Shown in pieces: positions 10,434 through 19,357 of a stretch of DNA of 64,000 nucleotides. Numbering within the stretch: the stretch's first letter is position 1; every line of letters starts with the position of its first letter. The position numbers and the translations under genes were made by a program. Origin of the DNA: Sporomusa sp. KB1 (lineage in GTDB: Bacteria; Bacillota; Negativicutes; Sporomusales; Sporomusaceae). The notes below the pieces were generated by a model. The model had not been told where the DNA came from and ran no database searches. It saw only the letters and a list, made by a program, of their open reading frames with translations. The stretch covers positions 4,571,157-4,635,156 of the forward strand of contig NZ_VLKC01000002.1 of assembly GCF_007830295.1 (NCBI RefSeq), given 5' to 3'.

Positions 10434-10658
10434 TTGGTTACTCAGAAAAATACCACACAATCTGTTTACCATGTTGGCGGCATCAAAGGCGACCACTGCC
10501 GGGACCGTATTGAACATACCTTGTCCCATCTCCAGGGCGTTGCCTCAGTTAAGGTGGACATGGCCTCCAAGCAAGTTGCCGTTAGCCACGATGAAGCGTT
10601 ACCTTCTAGCGGAATTGAAGAAACACTACAATCACTTGGCTATTCAGTTCTAAGTTAG
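10434..10658 (+). CDS. HMA-like small protein with degenerate metal site
   Basis: A 74-residue protein with the ferredoxin-like fold of heavy-metal-associated (HMA/CopZ) domains: HVGGIKGDHCRDRIEHTL, then LQGVASVKVDM and LQSLGYSV. The usual metal motif has two cysteines (GMTCxHC). Here the first position is Gly and only the Cys of GDHC remains, so copper chaperone activity is doubtful. It starts at TTG 10434 after AAGGAGG. It follows metK and no copper ATPase is nearby. The fold is well supported, the function is not. Confidence 0.75.
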   Translation: MVTQKNTTQSVYHVGGIKGDHCRDRIEHTLSHLQGVASVKVDMASKQVAVSHDEALPSSGIEETLQSLGYSVLS

Positions 10659-10668
10659 GAATAAGCAA

Positions 10669-10797
10669 ATGAAGCTTCATTTTTCTCCGCAAAAAAGGAA
10701 ACGGATTAAACATTTTTTTAAACGTTTGCCAATGGACACCGGTCTTGATTGGGAAATGGCCGCTCATTACCATGAAAAACCGGTAGCAGGTATTTGA
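10669..10797 (+). CDS. Possible small protein of 42 residues
   Basis: A short open frame with an ATG eight bases after TAGGA, directly downstream of the HMA gene. It codes for a basic N-terminal half (SPQKRKRIKHFFKRL) and a more acidic, His-containing C-terminal half. I recognise no family. It may be real, as it has a plausible ribosome site and fills a gap before the terminator at 10831, but it could also be chance. Confidence 0.3.
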   Translation: MKLHFSPQKRKRIKHFFKRLPMDTGLDWEMAAHYHEKPVAGI

Positions 10798-10830
10798 TAG
10801 ATAAAAGCGAATATATATTGTAATTAAAAA

Positions 10831-10859
10831 GGGGACTGAACAAGTCTCCTTCTCTTTTA
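10831..10859 (+). terminator. Probable terminator before priA
   Basis: GGGGACT (10831-10837) pairs with AGTCTCC (10843-10849) with one G-T pair, followed by TTCTCTTTTA. It would end the metK/HMA transcript. Confidence 0.6.
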
Positions 10860-10892
10860 TCCCAATAAAGAAATGATACTTTAGGTGAAAAA

Positions 10893-13313
10893 ATGTCAAC
10901 TACCGCCCAAATAATTGTAAATATTCCTACTCGCAGCATAACTAAGCCTTTTTCCTATCTTATTCCCGCACACTTGTCCTTTGCAGCTATAGGCTGGCGC
11001 GTGCTGGTGCCGTTTGGTAATCGAAAAGTAGAGGGATTTATTGTCGGTTTAGAGGCTGAAAGCATCCCCGGCTTAAAATCCATTCTTGATGTTCTCGATG
11101 ATTATCCGTGGTTTGATAACAATATGCTACAAACTGCCAAATGGCTAAGTAACTATTACCTATGCTCGCTGGCTGAAGCAATGCGGTTATTTATTCCAGG
11201 TCAATCAGGCATCAAAACGCAAAAAGCATATCAAGTGCCGCGGGCGCTTGATTGGGAGTATACCAAAGCATTGCTGCGTGATAAACCAGAAGAATACCGT
11301 ACAATACTTAACTACATCTATGAGCACGGTCCGGTCACATTGACCGACCTTGCTAAAAGATTCACCAGTATTGAGGGCATGATAAAATTCTGTTTACAGC
11401 ACAAGCTAATCATAACTGCTGATACTGTCAGTAAGCGCGGCAAGGCTAACTCAACCATGCTTATTAAGCTGGCCGTAAGCAGGGAAGTTGCTGCCCAAAT
11501 GGAAAAAACGCTGCCTAAATCTAAAACTGCCCAACGACGCTTGCTCCAGGCGCTTTTACCTACGCAAGAACTAACTGCAGCTGAGCTGCGCAGTCTGGCT
11601 ATTACCCAGGCTACTGTGAAAAAACTAGCTGAACAAGGGCTTATTACTATCTGCAGCGTGCCGGTATTTCGTAATAGTTATACCGCAGCCCAGCCCCAGG
11701 CAGCCGAATTGACCCTGACCTCAGAGCAGTTACAGGCCCTGCAGCATATTATTCCAGCGATCAATACAGGTGCTTATACATCTTTTTTAATTCACGGTGT
11801 TACTGGCAGTGGTAAGACGCAGGTTTATATCAATGCAGCAGCTGAAGCGCGGCGTCTTGACCGCCAAGCTATCGTCCTGGTACCGGAAATAGCGTTAACA
11901 AGCCAGATTGTCGCTCGTTTCCGGGCGGCTTTTGGTGATGACGTAGTTGTTATGCATAGCAAGCTGTCAGTAGGTGAACGCTATGATGCCTGGCGGCGAC
12001 TACATGCAGGCCAAGCTGGAATTGTCATTGGCGCCCGGTCAGCATTGTTTGCACCAGTTAGCCGGTTAGGGCTTATTATCATTGATGAAGAGCACGAATT
12101 TACCTACAAACAAGAGGAAACACCCCGTTATCATGCCCGGGAGGTGGCGTCAGCCAGAGCTAAATTTGCTGGAGCTACGGTACTGCTTGGCAGCGCGACA
12201 CCTGCTATTGAAACCTATTACCAGGCGTTGCAGGGAGAACATCGATTGCTGCCGATGAATAAACGGGTGGACGATATACCGATGCCAGCAGTTACTATTG
12301 TTGACATGCGGCAAGAACTGGCACAAGGTCGCCGCAGTGTCATTTCACTGCCTTTGCAGACCATGTTAACCGAAATCTTAGCCAAGAAAGAACAGGCTAT
12401 TATTTTGCTTAACCGTCGCGGCTATTCCACATTTGTCCTGTGCCGTGAGTGTGGCCATGTTCTTAAATGCGGCCACTGCGATATCTCACTTGTCTACCAT
12501 GCTCCCACTAGTATCTTACGCTGCCATTATTGTCAGGAACGCCATGCAGTACCAGATGTTTGTCCTGAATGCGGCAGCCGGTACATCCGTTATTTTGGTG
12601 CAGGCACCCAGAAGGTGGAAGAAGCGCTGAAAGGGTTATTCCCAGCTGCCAGAATTGCACGTATGGATCAAGATACTACCCGTGGCAAGCTGGCCCATGA
12701 CAAGATTCTCGCTGCTTTTGCTGCCGGTTCGTATGACATTCTCCTCGGTACGCAAATGGTGGCTAAAGGTCATGATATTCCCAATGTAACGGCAGTTGGT
12801 ATTATTTCAGCAGATACGGCGCTCAACTTGCCTGACTTTCGCGCCGCAGAAAAAACCTTTGCCCTCCTGACGCAGGCTGCGGGGAGAGCCGGACGTGGCA
12901 GTAAACCAGGACGAGTAGTCATGCAAACCTATAATCCGGAACACTATGCGATAACTGCCGGGGCAGAGCATAATTATCAGGAATTTTATCAACAGGAGCT
13001 GAGCTTTCGCCAGCAGTTAGGCTACCCGCCCTATGCGAATCTGATAAAAATAACGGTACAAGCGAATGACGAAACCATAGTTCACCGTCAGGCTAACCAA
13101 GTAGCCGCAGAACTTACTCAGTCATTAGCTATGGCGGGCGCTTCCATTATCGGACCGTTTCCGGCGGCGGTAAATAAAGTTAAGGATATCTTCCGGGTGA
13201 ATATTCTCATTAAAACCAAAGATTTACCCACAATAACTAAACAAATTAGCACGATGAGCATAGCGAATCAAAAAAATATTATTGTCGATATTGACCCGGT
13301 TAATGTTCTTTAG
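10893..13313 (+). CDS. priA: Primosomal protein N', replication restart helicase
   Basis: An 806-residue superfamily 2 helicase that reloads the replisome at stalled forks. Domains in order: N-terminal 3' DNA-binding domain, winged helix, helicase lobe 1 with Walker A (GVTGSGKTQ) and DEEH box, then a lobe carrying the zinc-binding cysteines (CRECGHVLKCGHCD, CHYC, CPECGS) and helicase motifs QDTTRGK and QAAGRAGRG. The start is the ATG at 10893 after TTTAGGTGAAAAA. It heads a priA-def-fmt-DUF116-rsmB-rlmN run, common in Firmicutes. Confidence 0.95.
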   Translation: MSTTAQIIVNIPTRSITKPFSYLIPAHLSFAAIGWRVLVPFGNRKVEGFIVGLEAESIPGLKSILDVLDDYPWFDNNMLQTAKWLSNYYLCSLAEAMRLFIPGQSGIKTQKAYQVPRALDWEYTKALLRDKPEEYRTILNYIYEHGPVTLTDLAKRFTSIEGMIKFCLQHKLIITADTVSKRGKANSTMLIKLAVSREVAAQMEKTLPKSKTAQRRLLQALLPTQELTAAELRSLAITQATVKKLAEQGLITICSVPVFRNSYTAAQPQAAELTLTSEQLQALQHIIPAINTGAYTSFLIHGVTGSGKTQVYINAAAEARRLDRQAIVLVPEIALTSQIVARFRAAFGDDVVVMHSKLSVGERYDAWRRLHAGQAGIVIGARSALFAPVSRLGLIIIDEEHEFTYKQEETPRYHAREVASARAKFAGATVLLGSATPAIETYYQALQGEHRLLPMNKRVDDIPMPAVTIVDMRQELAQGRRSVISLPLQTMLTEILAKKEQAIILLNRRGYSTFVLCRECGHVLKCGHCDISLVYHAPTSILRCHYCQERHAVPDVCPECGSRYIRYFGAGTQKVEEALKGLFPAARIARMDQDTTRGKLAHDKILAAFAAGSYDILLGTQMVAKGHDIPNVTAVGIISADTALNLPDFRAAEKTFALLTQAAGRAGRGSKPGRVVMQTYNPEHYAITAGAEHNYQEFYQQELSFRQQLGYPPYANLIKITVQANDETIVHRQANQVAAELTQSLAMAGASIIGPFPAAVNKVKDIFRVNILIKTKDLPTITKQISTMSIANQKNIIVDIDPVNVL

Positions 13314-13391
13314 TCTAGAGGAACACTTTTATGATGAGCTAATCTATGGTAAAATTCTTTTGATGGCCTGATAGGTAAGGAGGAACACATA

Positions 13392-13844
13392 ATGCCAGTA
13401 ATGGAAATTAGAAAAGCAGGAGACAGGGTGTTAAAAGAAATTGCTGCCCCTGTTGAAAAGATTGATCGCAAAATCAAACATTTGCTTGATGATATGGCTG
13501 AAACCATGTATGCTGCAGATGGTGTAGGGCTGGCCGCACCGCAGGTTGGCGCTTCTCTACAGCTAGTCGTCATTGATGTTGGCGAGGGTATTATTGAGCT
13601 TATTAATCCTAAAATTATTGCCTGTGAAGGCTGTGAAATTGGCAGCGAAGGCTGTTTGAGTGTTCCCGGTATGTTTGGCGAGGTTGAAAGATACGCAACA
13701 GTAACAGTGGACGCGCTGAATCGAGCTGGTAAAATGATTCGGGTTAGCGGCTCAGGTCTGTTGGCACGGGCGTTGCAACATGAAATTGATCATCTTAAGG
13801 GGATTTTGTTTATTGAACTGGCTAAAACCATACACAAGGGGTAG
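13392..13844 (+). CDS. def: Peptide deformylase
   Basis: A 150-residue metalloenzyme removing the N-formyl group from nascent proteins. The three family motifs are present: GVGLAAPQ, EGCLS (metal Cys) and QHEIDH (two metal His plus catalytic Glu). The start follows TAAGGAGGAACACATA. It is 4 bases upstream of fmt, its functional partner. An extended -10-like TGGTAAAAT lies at 13347-13355. Confidence 0.96.
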   Translation: MPVMEIRKAGDRVLKEIAAPVEKIDRKIKHLLDDMAETMYAADGVGLAAPQVGASLQLVVIDVGEGIIELINPKIIACEGCEIGSEGCLSVPGMFGEVERYATVTVDALNRAGKMIRVSGSGLLARALQHEIDHLKGILFIELAKTIHKG

Positions 13845-13848
13845 TTAG

Positions 13849-14811
13849 ATGAAAAAATTACGTACAGTATTTATGGGAACGCCTGATTTTTCGGTACCTT
13901 GTTTAGATATGCTGGTTAGGGAGGGCTATCCGGTAGCCGCAGTTGTCACCCAACCTGACCGTCCCAAAGGACGCGGACAGAAACTAGCCTACTCGCCGGT
14001 TAAAGAAGCGGCTTTACACTATAATCTTACCATCTTACAGCCTGACAACATTAAAAATGATGATTTCTATAACCGGATTGCCGTTATTAAACCTGATATT
14101 ATTATTGTTATCGCTTTTGGACAGTTTCTGCCCCAAAGGCTCTTAGACTTACCGCTTCATGGCTGTATTAACGTGCATGCCTCACTTTTACCTGCCTACC
14201 GGGGATCAGCACCCATCCACTGGGCCATAATCAACGGCGAACCAATGAGCGGTATTACTACTATGTATATGGATGCCGGCATGGATACCGGTGATATGAT
14301 CATAAAAGCCAAAACACCAATTTTACCAGTTGATACCACCGGTAATCTTCACGACAAATTAAAAGACTTGGGCGCAAGCGTACTATCAGATACCTTGCAG
14401 CAAATAACAGCCGGCAATGCACCACGCATACCGCAAAATGATAGTGAGGCAACTTACGCTCCGCTGCTTTGCCGCAGTACGGAACGCATCGACTGGCACC
14501 AACCGGCAGCAGCTATTCATAACTTAGTACGCGGACTGAATCCCTGGCCGGGAGCCTACTGCAAATACCAAAATAAATCGCTAAAGATATGGCAAACTAG
14601 AGTATATAACGAATCAACACCATGCGCTCAACCAGGACAAGTTATCCAGCTCACCAAAGAAGGGCTGGTTGTTGAAACTGGTAAAGGGACCATTGAGTTG
14701 CTGGAAGTACAGCCTGAATCCAAACGGCGAATGAAGGCCAGCGACTTTGTTTGCGGCTACTCTCTTACAACAGGTACTATGCTAGAATGCGAAGGTGTCG
14801 GGGATGATTGA
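13849..14811 (+). CDS. fmt: Methionyl-tRNA formyltransferase
   Basis: A 320-residue enzyme that formylates initiator Met-tRNA using 10-formyl-tetrahydrofolate. The N-terminal catalytic domain has MGTPDFSVP, the folate and active-site region NVHASLLPAYRGSAPI, and the family Asp in DTGDM. The C-terminal tRNA-binding OB domain follows. The gene overlaps the start of the DUF116 gene by 8 bases. Confidence 0.96.
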   Translation: MKKLRTVFMGTPDFSVPCLDMLVREGYPVAAVVTQPDRPKGRGQKLAYSPVKEAALHYNLTILQPDNIKNDDFYNRIAVIKPDIIIVIAFGQFLPQRLLDLPLHGCINVHASLLPAYRGSAPIHWAIINGEPMSGITTMYMDAGMDTGDMIIKAKTPILPVDTTGNLHDKLKDLGASVLSDTLQQITAGNAPRIPQNDSEATYAPLLCRSTERIDWHQPAAAIHNLVRGLNPWPGAYCKYQNKSLKIWQTRVYNESTPCAQPGQVIQLTKEGLVVETGKGTIELLEVQPESKRRMKASDFVCGYSLTTGTMLECEGVGDD

Positions 14812-15583
14812 AATAATACACAGACCTCGTAAACGCTTGTTTCTAACATTAATTCTGATTAGTTTATTCCTGGCAACTGTATCAAGTTACGGTATCTGGG
14901 TCGTCAGTCTGCCAGGGTTAGCAAATATCAGTACCTACTTACCGCTGATGCTGGGTATAGTTTTAGCAGCCGTTATTTTAGCGATTGCCTGTGGTGTTGG
15001 CGGTATTATACTGGCTATTTTAGGATTTAGGACCCTGGGAATTTTTCAAGGTCTGGCATGGTCAGCGATTAACCTGCTATTCCCTGTGGCAATTTTCATT
15101 GGCAAGCTGTTTGATGTGGATAAGGAACGGATTGAACGTTCTTTTATTGAAGTAAGCAACCATTTAATCAAGCAAAAGAAAATAATGGTGCAACCGTCTA
15201 AGCTGCTGATTATGACACCACACTGCTTACAACATGAGACCTGTCCTTATAAAATTACGCGCGATGTATCAAATTGCCATCACTGTGGGCAGTGCCAGAT
15301 CGGCGACTTAGTGACACTTGCTGAAACCTACGGTGTTCATTTGGCAGTGGTAACTGGCGGTACGTTAGCCCGTAAGGTAGTAAAGACCATCCGTCCCCAA
15401 GCCGTACTGGCCATTGCCTGTGAACGCGATCTTACGAGCGGTATTCAGGATGTTTTTCCATTACCGGTAATTGGCGTGCTCAATGATCGTCCATTTGGTC
15501 CTTGCTGCAATACCCGCGTTAATCTTGCTAAGGTGGAAGCAGCTATCCAAAGCTTTTTACCCAAAGCTAATTCAAGAAAATAG
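14804..15583 (+). CDS. DUF116 membrane protein
   Basis: A 259-residue protein with two or three hydrophobic segments in the first 110 residues, then a soluble domain with a cysteine cluster (HCLQHETCPYK, CHHCGQCQIGD) and a later CCNTRVN. This matches the DUF116 family found beside fmt and rsmB in Firmicutes. The cysteines suggest a metal or Fe-S site, but the function is unknown. The start is taken as ATG 14804, overlapping the fmt stop; a GTG at 14795 is an alternative. Tight coupling to fmt implies co-translation. Confidence 0.82.
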   Translation: MIEIIHRPRKRLFLTLILISLFLATVSSYGIWVVSLPGLANISTYLPLMLGIVLAAVILAIACGVGGIILAILGFRTLGIFQGLAWSAINLLFPVAIFIGKLFDVDKERIERSFIEVSNHLIKQKKIMVQPSKLLIMTPHCLQHETCPYKITRDVSNCHHCGQCQIGDLVTLAETYGVHLAVVTGGTLARKVVKTIRPQAVLAIACERDLTSGIQDVFPLPVIGVLNDRPFGPCCNTRVNLAKVEAAIQSFLPKANSRK

Positions 15584-15601
15584 TAGAGATGGTGCATTGA
15601 C

Positions 15602-16960
15602 ATGACTGATAAAATAGTGAACGCCCGGGCAATTGCGCTAAAAATACTTAATGAAGTTGAAAATAATGGTGCTTATGCTAATATTGCCCTGGCAAAAGAG
15701 ATAAACCGTCAAACACTTCAGGGACATCTTTCTGAGCAAGACCGGCGGTTTATTACAGAGCTAATATATGGAACTGTTAAAACTGGCGCTACTTTGGATT
15801 GGATGCTCAGTTGCTATTTGAGCCGTCCGCTTGCCAAAGTAGCTCCTGTTATTAGAAATATTCTGCGGCTAGGCATGTACCAGTTATTTTATCTTAAAAA
15901 AGTACCTGCATCGGCAGCCTGCAATCAGGCTGTTGAATTGACAAAAAAATATGGCCATGCCGGTACCGTCAAATTCGTTAACGGCGTTTTGCGAAATGCT
16001 GCCCGCAGTCCGGAAAAAATCGTTTATCCAGACAGAGAACAACAACCTGTGAAATATCTTGCCCTTAGATACTTTCATCCGGAGTGGCTTATTGCACGCT
16101 GGGTTAAACGTTTAGGCGCAGCGGCCTGTGAAGAATTATGTCAAGCCAATAATACAGTACCGCCGCTTTCGGTGCGCACAAATACCATCAAAATAGATCG
16201 TGATTCCCTTTTGCTGCGTTTGGCAGGAGAGGGAGCAGTATGCCAGGCGTCAAACTGGACGCCGGAGGGCATTGTCTGTTATGAACATCCAGGTTTTGCC
16301 ACCCTTACGTCCCTGCAGGAGGGACTATTTCAGGTACAGGATGAAAGCTCGATGTTGGTAGCACATGTTCTTGATCCTCAACCAGGCGAATTTATTATTG
16401 ATGCCTGCGGTGCTCCAGGAGGAAAAACTACCCATATCGCTGCTTTAATGAATAATACCGGACAGGTTTTGTCTACCGATATTTATGAGCACAAATTAGC
16501 ACTTACCCGCGAAAATGCTGAGCGATTGGCATTAACAAACATTGAGACCAAGGCTTTGGATGCCGTTAATTTAGGTACTATGTATCCACGTAAGGCTGAT
16601 AGAGTACTTGTAGATGCCCCGTGTTCAGGTCTTGGGGTACTACGGCGCAAGCCGGATGCCCGTTGGCGCAAATCTGAGGACATTTTGCGAGATCTGCCTG
16701 CCTTACAGGCAGCTATCTTAGCAAGTGCTGCCCAGTGTGTAAAACCAGGTGGGGTGTTGGTTTATAGCACCTGCACAACGGAACCTGCGGAAAATCAGGA
16801 TATTGTTACTGCCTTTTTACAGGCCAATCCTGAATTCATACCGGAAACTACCGGTCAATACCTGCCGGCAGCTAAAAGGTCTGACACGATGATTCAACTG
16901 TGGCCACATACCGATAATGTAGACGGGTTCTTTATAGCCCGTATGATTCGGCAAAAATAA
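15602..16960 (+). CDS. rsmB: 16S rRNA (cytosine-967-C5)-methyltransferase
   Basis: A 452-residue enzyme with an N-terminal NusB-like RNA-binding domain (about residues 1-130) and a C-terminal Rossmann methyltransferase domain. The SAM site includes DACGAPGGKTTH. The two catalytic cysteines lie in DAPCSGLGVLRRKPD and YSTCTTEPAEN. It methylates C967 of 16S rRNA. It lies 18 bases after the DUF116 gene. Confidence 0.95.
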   Translation: MTDKIVNARAIALKILNEVENNGAYANIALAKEINRQTLQGHLSEQDRRFITELIYGTVKTGATLDWMLSCYLSRPLAKVAPVIRNILRLGMYQLFYLKKVPASAACNQAVELTKKYGHAGTVKFVNGVLRNAARSPEKIVYPDREQQPVKYLALRYFHPEWLIARWVKRLGAAACEELCQANNTVPPLSVRTNTIKIDRDSLLLRLAGEGAVCQASNWTPEGIVCYEHPGFATLTSLQEGLFQVQDESSMLVAHVLDPQPGEFIIDACGAPGGKTTHIAALMNNTGQVLSTDIYEHKLALTRENAERLALTNIETKALDAVNLGTMYPRKADRVLVDAPCSGLGVLRRKPDARWRKSEDILRDLPALQAAILASAAQCVKPGGVLVYSTCTTEPAENQDIVTAFLQANPEFIPETTGQYLPAAKRSDTMIQLWPHTDNVDGFFIARMIRQK

Positions 16961-16973
16961 GGCGGTAACAACC

Positions 16974-18038
16974 ATGACAACCAACATAAAAACAGACTTA
17001 TTCGGCTTGTTTGCCACCGAGATTGCTAAGCAAATAAAACCGCTGGGTTTACAAGCATACCGGGGCAAGCAAATTGCTGAATGGCTGTATAAGCATAATG
17101 TACGCCAGTTTGAAGCGATGACCAACATCGCCAAAGAATGGCGCGCTAGCTTGGATAATAGTTTTACAATTACCCAAGTTAGTCGTAAGGCAACGCAACA
17201 CTCGGCCGATGGCCGGACAAGCAAATTTTTACTGGCCTTTCCTGATGATATGGCTGTGGAGACTGTTCTCATGCGCCACCCCTATGGTAACAGTGTTTGC
17301 GTATCTACCCAGGTAGGCTGCGCTATGGGGTGTTCTTTTTGTGCTTCAACGCTGAGTGGGCTGGTGCGTAATCTCACTGGCGGTGAAATTTTGGCGCAAG
17401 TACTGTATATTACTGAGTTATTACAACAGGAAGAGCAAAAAATTGACTCCATTGTTATTATGGGGTCAGGTGAACCGTTAGCGAACTATGACAATGTTTT
17501 GCGCTTTATCCGGCTTGTCCATGAAGGTTACTGTCTCAACATGAGTTACCGTAATATCACGCTATCAACTTCAGGACTTGTTGCTCAAATTGATAAGCTT
17601 GCGGGGGAAGGACTACCGATCACATTATCAATTTCCTTACACGCACCTAATAACCTGCTTAGAACCAAGCTTATGCCGATTAATTCCCGTTATCCCCTTG
17701 AACAGGTCTTGGCCGCCAGTGACCGTTACGCCGCCGCAACCGGCAGACGCGTCACCTATGAATATATCTTGATTGCCGGTGTTAATGATGGGCCCGCACA
17801 AGCAAGAGAACTGATAACACTTCTTAAAGGACGACTGGCAAACGTCAATCTAATTCCCATTAATGCGGTACCCGAACGTGGTTTGCTTCGTCCTGCGGCC
17901 AGCGATATTATTAGATTTGAAAAACTCTTGCAAAACGAACATATCAATGTAACTGTCAGGCGGGAGATGGGCACCGATATTGCTGCTGCCTGCGGACAAC
18001 TGCGACACAAATTTGTTAGAATGGTTACTTTTGACTAG
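16974..18038 (+). CDS. rlmN: 23S rRNA (adenine-2503-C2)-methyltransferase
   Basis: A 354-residue radical SAM enzyme. The cluster motif CAMGCSFCAST binds the 4Fe-4S cluster. The catalytic cysteine pair of the RlmN mechanism is represented by the radical-SAM region plus a C-terminal Cys in AAACGQLRHK. It methylates A2503 of 23S rRNA and A37 of some tRNAs. It is the last gene of the priA-def-fmt-rsmB run, and the next promoter overlaps its 3' end. Confidence 0.95.
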   Translation: MTTNIKTDLFGLFATEIAKQIKPLGLQAYRGKQIAEWLYKHNVRQFEAMTNIAKEWRASLDNSFTITQVSRKATQHSADGRTSKFLLAFPDDMAVETVLMRHPYGNSVCVSTQVGCAMGCSFCASTLSGLVRNLTGGEILAQVLYITELLQQEEQKIDSIVIMGSGEPLANYDNVLRFIRLVHEGYCLNMSYRNITLSTSGLVAQIDKLAGEGLPITLSISLHAPNNLLRTKLMPINSRYPLEQVLAASDRYAAATGRRVTYEYILIAGVNDGPAQARELITLLKGRLANVNLIPINAVPERGLLRPAASDIIRFEKLLQNEHINVTVRREMGTDIAAACGQLRHKFVRMVTFD

Positions 18039-18059
18039 ACTGCTAATATCGCGTATAAT
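18031..18059 (+). promoter_or_regulatory. Sigma-A type promoter for the FHA/kinase cluster
   Basis: TTGACT at 18031-18036 and TATAAT at 18054-18059 are separated by exactly 17 bases. The -35 element overlaps the last codons of rlmN. It would drive the cluster beginning at 18102. Confidence 0.8.
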
Positions 18060-18101
18060 AAAAAAGATCCTATTTTATGCAGTTTAGCGGGAGTGTTTTA
18101 A

Positions 18102-18869
18102 GTGAAGTTTGTCCGCAATATTGAGAGCTTTTTTGAAAAATATATTGAAGGTTTCTTTAACAAACAATTTTCCAGCAGCTTGCAGCCTATTGAAATTGCC
18201 AAACAATTAGCCAGGGAGATGGAAGACGAGCGTACAGTTGGTGTTTCTCATGTCTATGTGCCTAATCACTATGCCATCTATATAAATCATGAAGACTATG
18301 GACGGCTGGAACCATATGCTGAATCTGTATGCAGCGAATTGGCGTCTTACTTGATTGATGAGAGCCGCCGCAAAGGCTATACTATGGCTGGCGGACCGCA
18401 AATCGAATTCTTTTCAGATGAAAAATTAGGCAGGCAGGCGTTTCGTATTACGTCAGGTTTTACGGAAACTTCTTACGACGAAAGTGTGAAAAAGCCTGAA
18501 AACATGTCAACAGACAGTGAAACCAAAGTATTTGATAAACTAGAACCTATGATTCTAATCCCATCGGTGCAGCACCAATTGCATAGTTTCTTAACCGTGA
18601 TTGACGGCTTAGATGCCGGTTTAAAAGTGGACTGCACAACAAACAGAATAAACATTGGCCGTCGCAACACCAACGAATTGCCGCTTACAGATATGAATAC
18701 TTCACGTTTACATGCTTACATTGTTTACGAAGACAACAACCATGTCATTCATGATGCAAAAAGCCTTAACGGGACGTATGTCGGAGGAATTCGTATTACT
18801 CATAAGCATCTAAAAAACGGTGATAGAATAAAAGTAGGTAACACCGTTATTTTATATGAGGTGAAGTAG
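18102..18869 (+). CDS. FhaA-type protein: DUF3662 plus FHA domain
   Basis: A 255-residue protein. Residues 1 to about 120 match the DUF3662/FhaA N-terminal domain (FEKYIEGFFNKQF, QPIEIAKQL). A linker and a C-terminal FHA domain follow (INIGRR at the start, SRLHA, then SLNGTYVGG near the end). FHA domains bind phosphothreonine peptides. In mycobacteria FhaA works with PknB and cell-wall proteins. It starts at GTG 18102 after GCGGGAGTG. It is the first gene of the cluster; a scaffold role for PASTA kinase signalling is inferred from context. Confidence 0.88.
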   Translation: MKFVRNIESFFEKYIEGFFNKQFSSSLQPIEIAKQLAREMEDERTVGVSHVYVPNHYAIYINHEDYGRLEPYAESVCSELASYLIDESRRKGYTMAGGPQIEFFSDEKLGRQAFRITSGFTETSYDESVKKPENMSTDSETKVFDKLEPMILIPSVQHQLHSFLTVIDGLDAGLKVDCTTNRINIGRRNTNELPLTDMNTSRLHAYIVYEDNNHVIHDAKSLNGTYVGGIRITHKHLKNGDRIKVGNTVILYEVK

Positions 18870-18870
18870 A

Positions 18871-19353
18871 TTGCCTGGTAAATTGCAAGTTTTAAATATA
18901 GTTGTAATCGCGTTGCAGTATAGCCTGGTAGTGCTGCTCTATTACTTTTTGTACCGGGTAGTAAAACTGGCAGCCCGGGATTTGAATCGCTTGGCCTTTG
19001 ATGATCTGGATGATTCGATTGTTAATAACACCGGGGTAAGCGATGCTGATTTTTCTTCTCAGCCCAGATTAGTAGTAGTTGATGATCATCAGGAACTGCT
19101 ATCACAGACGTTTTTTACAATAGTCGACAGCTTAACCATTGGTCGCAGTCAGCATAATAATGTAGTTATTGACAGTAGTTTTGTTTCACATGAACATGCC
19201 TGTATATCCAAAGTGAAACACAACTATCTGCTGGCTGATTTAAACAGTACAAACGGGACACTTGTTAATGGTCAACAGGTAGAAGAAGAAATTGCCCTGG
19301 TAGATGGTGATATAATACAAATTGGGGCAGTTACGCTTAAGTTTGAGAGGTGA
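18871..19353 (+). CDS. FhaB-type membrane-anchored FHA protein
   Basis: A 160-residue protein with one N-terminal membrane helix (about residues 9-29) and a cytoplasmic FHA domain: LTIGRSQHNNVVI, SHEHA, LNSTNGTLVNG. These are the canonical phosphothreonine-binding residues. It starts at TTG 18871 one base after the fhaA-like stop. Its position between FhaA and the PP2C phosphatase mirrors mycobacterial fhaB (FipA), which links kinase signals to division and wall synthesis. Confidence 0.86.
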   Translation: MPGKLQVLNIVVIALQYSLVVLLYYFLYRVVKLAARDLNRLAFDDLDDSIVNNTGVSDADFSSQPRLVVVDDHQELLSQTFFTIVDSLTIGRSQHNNVVIDSSFVSHEHACISKVKHNYLLADLNSTNGTLVNGQQVEEEIALVDGDIIQIGAVTLKFER

Positions 19354-19357
19354 TTCC

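Noticed and set aside
10434-10658. Copper chaperone CopZ
   Set aside because: The fold fits but one of the two metal cysteines is missing and no copper genes are adjacent.
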